Shown here: positions 56,915-64,000 of the stretch, one piece after another
Position numbering within the stretch: the first letter of the stretch is position 1
Layout: each line of letters begins with the position of its first letter
Assembly (NCBI GenBank): GCA_940746715.1
Contig: CALNWN010000002.1
Coordinates: 248,001-312,000, forward strand
Direction of reading: 5' to 3'
Length of the DNA: 64,000 nt
Source of the DNA: an uncultured Paraburkholderia sp.
GTDB lineage: Bacteria > Pseudomonadota > Gammaproteobacteria > Burkholderiales > Burkholderiaceae
The notes under the pieces: generated by a model
Seen by the model: only the letters and a program-made list of their open reading frames with translations
What the model was told of the DNA's origin: nothing
The model's database searches: none
Translations under genes and position numbers: made by a program

Positions 56915-57751
56915 ATGGCAAGTTATGAGGGTCGCTGGAAAACGGTTGACGTGAAGATTCAGGAAGGCATCGCATGGGTGACGTTCAACCGTCCGGAAAA
57001 GCGCAATGCAATGAGCCCCACGCTAAACAGCGAAATGGTGCAGGTACTGGAGACGCTGGAACTGGACGCCGATGCCAAGGTGCTCGTGCTGACGGGCGCG
57101 GGCGACGCCTGGACCGCCGGCATGGACCTGAAGGAGTATTTCCGCGAAGTAGACGCGGGCCCCGAAATCCTGCAGGAAAAAATTCGCCGCGATGCATGCC
57201 AATGGCAATGGAAGCTGCTGCGCATGTATTCGAAGCCGACCATCGCCATGGTGAACGGCTGGTGTTTCGGCGGCGGCTTTTCGCCGCTCGTCGCGTGCGA
57301 CCTCGCGATTGCAGCCGACGAGTCCGTGTTCGGTCTCTCCGAAATCAACTGGTGCATTCCGCCGGGCAATCTGGTCAGCAAGGCGATGGCGGATACGGTC
57401 GGGCATCGGCAGGCGCTCTACTACATCATGACGGGCGATACGTTCGACGGCCGGCAAGCCGCGGCCATGGGCCTCGTCAACAAGAGCGTGCCGCGCGAGC
57501 AGCTGCGCGCGGAAACCATCGCGTTGGCCGCCAAGCTGCTCGAAAAGAACCCCGTGGTGCTGCGCGCCGCCAAGCATGGCTTCAAGCGCTCGCGCGAACT
57601 GACGTGGGAGCAGAACGAAGACTATCTCTACGCGAAGCTCGACCAGGCGCAACTGCGCGATCCGGAGAAAGGCCGCGAGGAAGGACTGCGGCAATTCCTC
57701 GACTAGAAGTCGATCAAGCCGGGGCTTCAGGCGTACAAGCGCAGTGAATGA
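56915..57751 (+). pseudogene. Hydroxycinnamoyl-CoA hydratase-lyase with amber codon before the last 14 codons
   Basis: ATG 56915 (GGAG upstream) opens MASYEGRWKTVDVKIQEGIA, followed by crotonase-fold motifs FNRPEKRNAMSPTLNSEM, GAGDAWTAGMDLKEYF and NGWCFGGGFSPLVACDLAIA. This enzyme turns feruloyl- or p-coumaroyl-CoA into vanillin or 4-hydroxybenzaldehyde plus acetyl-CoA. TAG at 57704-57706 stops translation after RQFLD, but the same frame continues KSIKPGLQAYKRSE to a TGA at 57749-57751, which matches the C-terminus I expect for the family. Translation to the TAG still gives 263 residues, so partial activity is possible. Confidence 0.85.
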
Positions 57752-57793
57752 CGCGCGGATGAAAAACGTGTGCATGCAAAGGAGACAGCCATC

Positions 57794-59242
57794 GTGAACG
57801 AAGTGACTATGTTGATCGGGGGCAAGGACTGTCCCGCTTCGAGCGGCGCGACCTTCGAGCGGACCAACCCGGTCACCGGCGGGGTGGCTTCGCGTGCGCC
57901 GGCCGCCACGCTCGCCGACGCGGATGCGGCCGTCGAAGCCGCCGCCGCGTTTCCCGCGTGGTCCGCATTGCGGCCGACGGAGCGCCGCGCGCGCCTCCTG
58001 AAGGCGGCCGACCTCATGGATGCGCGAGCCGGCGCATTCATCGAATGCGGTATGGCGGAAACGTGTGCCATGGCGAACTGGTACGGTTTCAATGTGCATC
58101 TCGCGGCCAACATGCTGCGCGAAGCAGCGGCCATGACCACGCAAATCGACGGCAGCGTGATTCCCACCGACACGCCGGACAATCTCGCGCTGGCGGTCCG
58201 CCAGCCGTGCGGCGTCGTTCTCGGCATCGCGCCGTGGAATGCGCCGGTGATTCTCGGCACACGCGCGCTCGCCATGCCGCTCGCGTGCGGCAACACGGTC
58301 GTGCTCAAGGCGTCGGAAGCCTGCCCGGCCGTGCATAGAATGATCGGCAGCGTGCTGCATGACGCGGGACTCGGCGACGGCGTCGTCAACGTCGTGACGA
58401 ATGCGCCCGCCGATGCGCCGGCCATCGTCGAACGTCTGATCGCGCATCCGGCCGTGCGGCGCGTCAACTTTACGGGCTCGACGCACGTGGGCCGCATCAT
58501 CGCGATGCATGCGGCGAAGCATCTGAAGCCCGCGTTGCTCGAACTGGGCGGCAAGGCGCCCGTCCTCGTGCTCGACGACGCCGACCTGGACGCGGCGGTG
58601 GAGGCCATCGCGTTCGGCGCGTTCTTCAATCAGGGGCAAATCTGCATGTCGACGGAGCGCGTGATCGCGCATCGCAGCGTGGCGGACGCGCTCGTCGGCA
58701 AGCTGGCAGACAAGGGCCGGCAACTCGTTGCAGACGCACCCAATGCGCGCGGCGCCGTGCTCGGCGCGATGGTCAGCGAAGCGGCCGCGCGCCGGGCCAC
58801 CGCGCTCGTGGACGATGCGCGCGGACACGGCGCGACGATACTCGGCGGCGGCGCGCTCTCGGGCGCGATCATGCAGCCCACCATCGTCGATCATGTGAGC
58901 CTGGCGATGAAGCTGTATGCAGAGGAATCCTTTGCACCGGTCGTGACCGTGCTGCGTGTGGACAGCGACGACGAAGCCGTGCAAGTGGCGAACGACAGCG
59001 AGTTCGGTTTGTCGGCGGCCGTGTTCAGTCGCGATATTGCGCGCGCCATGAACGTCGCCAAACGCGTGGAGTCGGGCATTTGCTACATCAACGGGCCGAC
59101 CGTGCACGACGAAGCGCAGATGCCGTTCGGCGGCGTGAAAGGCAGCGGCTACGGCCGTTTCGGCAGCAAGGCGTCGATTGCCGAGTTTACCGACCTGCGC
59201 TGGATTACGATTCAGACGGGTCCGCGCCATTATCCGATCTGA
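57794..59242 (+). CDS. vdh: Vanillin/aromatic aldehyde dehydrogenase
   Basis: GTG at 57794 with AAGGAGA nine bases upstream (MNEVTMLIGGKDCPASSG); an in-frame ATG at 57770 has no RBS. The 482-residue product has ALDH-superfamily motifs: PWNAPVILGTRALAMPLACG, NAD-binding VNFTGSTHVGRIIA, general base Glu in LLELGGKAPVLVLDD and nucleophile Cys in FFNQGQICMSTERV. It oxidises vanillin or 4-hydroxybenzaldehyde to the acid with NAD(P)+. It is directly downstream of the hydratase-lyase, completing the CoA-dependent non-beta-oxidative route. Intact. Confidence 0.85.
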   Translation: MNEVTMLIGGKDCPASSGATFERTNPVTGGVASRAPAATLADADAAVEAAAAFPAWSALRPTERRARLLKAADLMDARAGAFIECGMAETCAMANWYGFNVHLAANMLREAAAMTTQIDGSVIPTDTPDNLALAVRQPCGVVLGIAPWNAPVILGTRALAMPLACGNTVVLKASEACPAVHRMIGSVLHDAGLGDGVVNVVTNAPADAPAIVERLIAHPAVRRVNFTGSTHVGRIIAMHAAKHLKPALLELGGKAPVLVLDDADLDAAVEAIAFGAFFNQGQICMSTERVIAHRSVADALVGKLADKGRQLVADAPNARGAVLGAMVSEAAARRATALVDDARGHGATILGGGALSGAIMQPTIVDHVSLAMKLYAEESFAPVVTVLRVDSDDEAVQVANDSEFGLSAAVFSRDIARAMNVAKRVESGICYINGPTVHDEAQMPFGGVKGSGYGRFGSKASIAEFTDLRWITIQTGPRHYPI

Positions 59243-59314
59243 CAGAGAGGCCGTGCATCGGCATTATTCGAATCCGCATTCTTCGCAGCAGACGGAGATG
59301 CAAGGAGACAATCA

Positions 59315-61203
59315 GTGAATTCGCAGCCGACGCAATCCCGTGTCGACAAGGAAACGCCCGTACGTTATCGCGACGTGCGGATCGGCTCGGCGCCTGCGCG
59401 CGTTCGCCGTGACGCGGACGTCTGGTACATGTAGTCCGCCGCCACGCCCGGCGCGTACCCGAAGCGCCTGACCGACCGGCTCGCGAGCGGCGCGCTCGCG
59501 CATCCGGACCGTTGGCTCGTCGCCCGCCGCGCCGCCGACGGCCAATGGCGCGGCATCAGCTACGCGCAAATGCTCGAGCACGTGCGCGCAATCGGGCCAG
59601 GCACTGCTCGATCGCAAGCTGTCGGCCGACCGGCCCGTCGCGATTCTTTCCGGCAACGATCTCGAGCATATGATGGTCGCACTCGGCGCGATGTGGGCAG
59701 GTGTGCCGTTCGCGCCTATTTCGCCGGCGTATTCGCTTGTTTCCAGCGACTACGGCAAACTGCACCACGCACTCGATCTCCTGACGCCCGGTCTCGTCTT
59801 CGCGACGGACGTCACCGCGTTCGCCGCCGCCATCGACGCAACCGTTGCCGCCGATGTCGAAGTCGTGGCGGCCACCGGTTCCTGTAGCCGGGAAGTGACG
59901 CGCCTGTCCACGCTGCTCGAGACGACACCCAGCACAGTCGACGCGGCGCACGACGCCATCGCCGCGGACAGCATCGCCAAATTCCTGTTCACGTCCGGCT
60001 CCATGATGTTGCCGAAGGCCGTGCCGACGACACATCGCATGCTGTGCAGCAATCAGCAGATGCTGCTCGAAACGTTTCCGCAATTCGCCGACGAGCCGCC
60101 CGTCCTGGTGGACTGGCTGCCGTGGAATCACACGTTCGGCGGCAGTCACAACGCGGGCATCGCGCTCTACAACGGCGGCACACTTTATATTGACGACGGC
60201 AAGCCCGTCGGCAAGAAGTTCGACGAGACGCCGCGCAATCTTCGCGAGATCGCGCCCACTATCTACTTCAACGTGCCAAAAGGCTGGGAAGAACTGACAA
60301 GTGCGTTGGAAACCGACGCCAGGCTGCGCGAGACGTTTTTCTCGCGCGTGAAGGTGTATTTCTTTGCGGGCGCGGGACTCTCGCAGGCAGCGTGGGACCG
60401 TTTGCAGGAGGTGACGGAGCGCCACTGCGGCGAGCGTATCCGCATTATGGCCGGCCTCGGCATGACGGAGACTTCGCCGTCCTGCCTCTTCACGACGCTG
60501 CCCGCCATGTGCGCGGGTTATGGCGGCGTGCCCGCGCCGGGCTGCGAAGTGAAGCTCGTGCCCGTTGCGGGCAAGCTGGAAGCGCGCTTTCGCGGACCGC
60601 ATGTGATGCGCGGCTACTGGCGCATGGACGAGGCCTCCACTGCAAAGTCGTTCGACGAGGAAGGCTATTACTGCAGCGGCGACGCGCTGAAATTCGTGGA
60701 CCCGCAGCGGCCCGAGCTCGGCCTGATGTTCGACGGCCGCATTGCCGAAGACTTCAAACTGAGTTCAGGCACCTTCGTGAGCGTGGGGCCGATGCGGGCG
60801 CGGGTCATTTCAGCCGGCGCACCGTATGTGCAGGACGTGGTCGTCACCGGACTCAATCGCGACGATGTCGGCGTACTGGTGTTCCCGAGACTCGACGACT
60901 GCCGGCGACTCGCGCGACTGCCCGAGTCGTCGACCGCCGTGGAGGTGGTGAATGCGCCCGCTGTGCGGCAGTTCTTCGCGGAACTGCTCGAGAGCGGCTC
61001 AATCGCGAATCGACGGGCGGCGCAACCACGATCGCGCGGCTGCGTCTGCTCGACGTCGCGCCGTCGCTCGATCTCGGCGAGATCACCGACAGGGGCTCGA
61101 TCAACCAGCGCGCCGCACCCATCGCGCCGAACTCGTCGAGGCGCTGCACGACCCCGTTCGGCGGGACCCGAACGCGATCTATGCGCCGCACGTCTCTACT
61201 TGA
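59315..61203 (+). pseudogene. Feruloyl-CoA synthetase, amber codon and three frameshifts
   Basis: GTG 59315 (AAGGAGA upstream). TAG at 59432-59434 follows DADVWYM in frame; the next text is SAATPGAYPKRLTDRLASGA. A shift near 59600 leads to ALLDRKLSADRPVAILSGND, and the adenylation motifs follow: KFLFTSGSMMLPKAVPTTHR, GLGMTETSPSCLFTTLP, YYCSGDALKFVDP. Shifts near 61000 and 61115 lead through LLDVAPSLDLGEITDRGSIN to DPNAIYAPHVST at 61203. About 625 residues originally. It activates ferulate or p-coumarate with ATP and CoA, the first step of the pathway. Confidence 0.85.
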
Positions 61204-61251
61204 GCCGTTACCACGCGACACGCGAGCTGCGTGCCGCGTGACGCGGCCCGC

Positions 61252-61941
61252 TTACTTGCGTGCGGGCAGCGGAGCGAGCACCTCATGCTTGCCGGTGGCG
61301 CGCTGCGCTGCCTTGTGGACCATCGTGTACGCGTAGTCGACGCCCATGCCGTACGCGCCCGAATGCTCCTTGACGATCGCCATGACGGCGTCGTACGTCT
61401 CCTTGTGCGCCCAGTCGCGTTGCCATTCGAGCAGCACCTGTTGCCACGTGACCGGCACCACGCCGGCCTGGATCATGCGCTGCATCGAATATTCGTGCGC
61501 TTCCTTGGAGGTGCCGCCCGATGCGTCCGCCACCATGTAGATCTCGTAGTCGCCCTCGTCCATCGCGCACAGCGAGAACGTGTTGTTGCAAACTTCCGTC
61601 CACAGGCCTGCCACCACCACTTTCTTGCGGCCATTCGCGGCGAGCGAATCGCGCACTTTCTGGTCGTCCCACGAATTCATCGACGTGCGTTCGAGCACCT
61701 TGTGATCCGGGAACACGTCCAGCAACTCGGGGTACGTATAGCCCGAGAAGCTTTCCGATTCGACGGTCGTGATGGTGGTCGGGATGTTGAACACGCGTGC
61801 TGCCTTCGCGAGGCCCACCACGTTGTTCTTCAGCACCTGACGGTCGATCGACTGCACGCCGAAAGCCATCTGCGGCTGGTGGTCGATGAAAATGATCTGC
61901 GAGTTGGCAGGCGTCAGGACTTGGAGTTTCGGATTAGCCAT
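61252..61941 (-). CDS. Isochorismatase-family hydrolase (YcaC-like)
   Basis: Start 61941 (MANPKLQVLTPANSQIIFID) gives 229 residues; longer frames upstream lack family text. Catalytic elements are Asp in IFIDHQPQMAFGV, Lys in GRKKVVVAGLWTEV and the nucleophile Cys in WTEVCNNTFSLC. The fold is a cysteine amidohydrolase; YcaC-type members have unknown substrates, others act on isochorismate or nicotinamide. Convergent with the synthetase gene. Intact. Confidence 0.82.
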   Translation of the reverse strand: MANPKLQVLTPANSQIIFIDHQPQMAFGVQSIDRQVLKNNVVGLAKAARVFNIPTTITTVESESFSGYTYPELLDVFPDHKVLERTSMNSWDDQKVRDSLAANGRKKVVVAGLWTEVCNNTFSLCAMDEGDYEIYMVADASGGTSKEAHEYSMQRMIQAGVVPVTWQQVLLEWQRDWAHKETYDAVMAIVKEHSGAYGMGVDYAYTMVHKAAQRATGKHEVLAPLPARK

Positions 61942-62271
61942 GGCTTTGTGCATCCTAAAGGTCGATAAAGAGTTTGCTGAACATCGGAAGACGTGCCGCA
62001 CCCGCTTCTGATGCAAGGAAAACTGCCATGCAGTCTATAGGCGGCCCTGAACCGAGTCCTTGTCCCAGTCCTTAATCGTTCTTAAAAATAACAAAGCGAA
62101 AGGTTGGCGGCTGATCCGCCATTTCGTCTGACGATTGAGGCGCGCCACGCAAAACGTGCAAAAGGCATGAAAGGCGCGTTCTCAACGTTCTCAGCAAAAA
62201 AGCAGGAACTTCCGCAAAACGCATCGTGTCCACGATCGTCGCGGCCGTGAATATCGAGGAGGATGTGTCCC
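61942..62271. other. Gene-free divergent promoter region
   Basis: No coding region recognised in 330 bases. A+T-rich text near 62075-62095 could hold promoters for the divergent flanking genes. A GAGGAGG at 62256-62262 is the RBS of the acyltransferase gene. Confidence 0.4.
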
Positions 62272-63479
62272 ATGAAAGAAGGACGTGTTGCCGCGCTCGA
62301 TCTCGGTCGGGCGCTCGCGATCGTCGGTGTCGTCGCAGTGCACCTGTCGTTTCAATTCCCCCATCTGCCGCACGGCGTCGCCCTACTCGCGCGAATGGGC
62401 CAGTACGGCGTGCAATTGTTCTTCGTGATCAGCGCGATCACGATCTTCATGACACTCGAAGCGGAGCGCTGGCGTTGCACCGGGGCACCGCATGTGACAT
62501 TGCGCTTCTATATCAAGCGGTTCTTTCGCATTGCGCCGCTGTATTACGCGGCGATCGCCGTCTACGGATTCATCAGCTATGGTGCCGCGCAGTCCGGCTA
62601 CGAGCGCGCGTGGGTGCTCGGCGCGCACGGCGCGACAGACGTCTTGCTCAACATGGTCTTTTTGCATGCGCTTTCGCCAACGGCAATCAATAACGTCGTG
62701 CCGGGAGGCTGGTCGATCGGCGTCGAGATGCTGTTTTATCTGATCGCGCCGCTGCTCTTCTTCGTCGCCGCGAACCGTGTGCGGCTCATGATCGCCACTA
62801 CGTTGCTGCTGGCGTTGTCGGTGTTGCGCTGGCCACCCAGGACTGTCACGACGGCCTGGTTTGCCACGTCGGCAACAACTCCTTCAGCTACTTCTGGCCG
62901 CCGGTGCAAGGGCCGTGCTTTATCGTCGGGATGTGGGCCTGGTACGCCTTTCGTCGACATCTCACGGGTGCTGCGAGCGTCACGCGACGTGCTGCCTGCG
63001 CGACGTTTCTGCTCGCCGCGGGTTTCTCGCTCGCCACGGCTATGCTCGGTGTATGGCTCGCCAAGGCGCATGAGCTGGCGCCGATTTTCGCCGCCTGCAG
63101 CGGGGTCGCGTTTCTGCTGTTTGTGTGTTCGCGTCGCCGCGAATGCCACGACGAGGGCCCCCCTGCTCGCAGCGGCAAGCAGCTCGACAGGTTGGTTCGC
63201 CGCTGCACCGGGGCGCTCGGCCGCGAGAGTTACGGCATCTATCTGTGGCACTTCATCTGCGTCTATGCAAGCCTGCACTTCTTCCAGGGCACGTTCGGGC
63301 GAAGCGATCGCGAAACGTCTCTCGTGCTCTTCATTGTGACGGTGCTCGCGGTGCTCGCCGCGTCGTATGCGTTTTCGCGCCTGTCCGAGCGAGTCATTCA
63401 GGACCGGGCGACACGCCTGTCGCGCAGCCTGCTCGCTCACGTCGGCGAGCGCTTCCACAAAACCGCTCGCCGCGACTGA
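62272..63479 (+). pseudogene. Acyltransferase 3 (OafA/YrhL-like) membrane protein, frameshifted
   Basis: ATG 62272, spaced nine bases from GAGGAGG. Family motifs are RVAALDLGRALAIVGVVAVH with the catalytic His, GQYGVQLFFVISAITIFM and FYIKRFFRIAPLYY. Near 62850 a one-base shift leads from LRWPP to GNNSFSYFWPPVQGPCFIVG and the later helices, including RESYGIYLWHFICVY. A Cys/Arg-rich patch near 63125-63180 may be another local disruption. About 400 residues originally. Such proteins O-acetylate or acylate surface polysaccharides at the inner membrane. Confidence 0.8.
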
Positions 63480-63670
63480 ACGCCTTCGGGCACGTGCTTT
63501 GCTGCGTATGCCTGCTGGGTCGGTGGCGGGTTCACGCCTGAACTGCCGACGGTGTGCGCTGCAAGCCCTCTGCGGTTCTTCAGTCGGGCGCCGCCGCAAT
63601 TTGCAACGCGTGTTCCGCACTAAACCGGCGAGTCATTTCTTCTAGAGGGAAAGTCTCGCCATGGCAGTCA

Positions 63671-64000
63671 ATGATGCTCACAAGCACGAAGCCGTCTCAC
63701 GAGGACGCGCACGACTCAGGCCATTTCGTCCAGTTCTACGAATCCGACGCGGGTTTGATGGAAGACGTGGGCGGCTTTCTGCTGCGAGCACTCAACGCGG
63801 GCGGCAGCGCAATTGCGATCGCCACTGCCGATCATCTGGCGTCTCTCACGTCGTGGCTCGACGCGAAACAGCCCGCGCGCACGGCGTACGATACGGGCAA
63901 AGCACTGATCCTGCTGGATGCACACGCCACGCTCGGGCGCTTCATGGTCGACGGCTGGCCGGACGAGACACGCTTTGTTTCAACGGTCGGCGCTGTCGTC
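63671..64000 (+). CDS. MEDS-domain sensory protein, partial (runs off the right edge)
   Basis: ATG 63671 begins MMLTSTKPSHEDAHDSGHFV, followed by QFYESDAGLMEDVGGFLLRA, AIAIATADHLASLTSWLD and GKALILLDAHATLGRFMVDG. HFVQFYES is the signature opening of MEDS (DcmR sensory) domains, often joined to a histidine kinase or response-regulator module. No stop occurs before the window end. An in-frame-looking ATG at 63661 is in a different frame. Output domain unknown because it lies outside the window. Confidence 0.75.
   Translation, partial: MMLTSTKPSHEDAHDSGHFVQFYESDAGLMEDVGGFLLRALNAGGSAIAIATADHLASLTSWLDAKQPARTAYDTGKALILLDAHATLGRFMVDGWPDETRFVSTVGAVV

Noticed and set aside
470..59434. Amber codon reassignment as a genuine genetic-code change
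   Set aside because: Intact genes (for example the MFS gene ending at 6518) use TAG as a normal stop, and the broken genes also carry frameshifts and deletions that recoding cannot explain.
1..64000. All frameshifts being sequencing error
   Set aside because: Some may be, but deletions that join unrelated genes and nonsense codons lacking any homopolymer context show real gene loss.
1..64000. Search by eye for CRISPR arrays, insertion sequences, tRNA-linked integration sites and defence genes
   Set aside because: No regularly spaced repeats, transposase motifs or integrase/restriction/toxin families were recognised on either strand.

Overview
The window is chromosomal DNA of a GC-rich betaproteobacterium, most likely Burkholderiaceae of the Paraburkholderia/Caballeronia type. 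This is inferred from the short H-NS-type protein, the DUF3331 protein, trimeric porins beginning AQSSVTLYG after the signal peptide, the many LysR regulators and the broad aromatic and sugar catabolism. No rRNA, tRNA, CRISPR array, insertion sequence, prophage or defence system was recognised. The dominant feature is decay: about half of the recognisable protein genes are broken by single-base frameshifts, internal amber (TAG) codons or deletions that fuse unrelated genes. This looks like recent genome reduction, as in host-restricted Burkholderiaceae symbionts, although some single-base indels could be assembly errors.

Layout. 74-2944: remnants of an ABC importer (binding protein, permease joined to ATPase), then a porin fragment fused tail-to-tail to a lactonase fragment. 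2700-8706: a non-phosphorylative L-rhamnose catabolic cluster (lactonase remnant, mutarotase, LysR, L-rhamnose dehydrogenase, L-rhamnonate dehydratase, MFS importer, second dehydrogenase). 9492-13164: LysR with an operator and a row of broken genes (ketopantoate-reductase family, VOC, CoA-transferase, shikimate dehydrogenase). 13363-24673: mixed housekeeping and small genes (H-NS-like, ArsC-like phosphatase, J-protein, amidase, CDP-diacylglycerol pyrophosphatase, broken phosphoesterase, porin). 24864-26939: TctDE-like two-component system with a broken response regulator. 27451-31379: envelope-lipid region (PAP2 phosphatase, SMR-like transporter, broken HAD-UbiA prenyltransferase) with a deletion junction at about 28210. 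31606-35782: small disordered proteins, DUF3331, fatty-acid desaturase, SDR, LysR.

35797-45242: a nine-gene opine/imino-acid-oxidase-like operon with a polyamine-type ABC importer and a divergent LysR; only the binding protein and one permease are intact. 45744-50730: MgtC-like protein, broken SigJ-type sigma factor, LysR, NmrA-like protein, diguanylate cyclase. 51047-61941: a hydroxycinnamate (ferulate/p-coumarate) catabolic region: tannase/feruloyl-esterase-like enzyme, porin, aromatic-acid MFS transporter, hydroxycinnamoyl-CoA hydratase-lyase, vanillin-type aldehyde dehydrogenase, feruloyl-CoA synthetase and an isochorismatase-like hydrolase. Three inverted repeats of the form CAG-N5-CTG lie in its divergent promoter region, but no regulator is encoded nearby. 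62272-64000: broken acyltransferase and the start of a MEDS-domain protein running off the right edge.

The three catabolic modules would feed pyruvate/lactate, amino acids and vanillate-type aromatics into central metabolism, but each has at least one broken essential step, so none appears fully functional as written. No new molecular system was found; the items most worth checking are the operator family, orphan terminators, deletion junctions and the all-amber pattern of internal stops.
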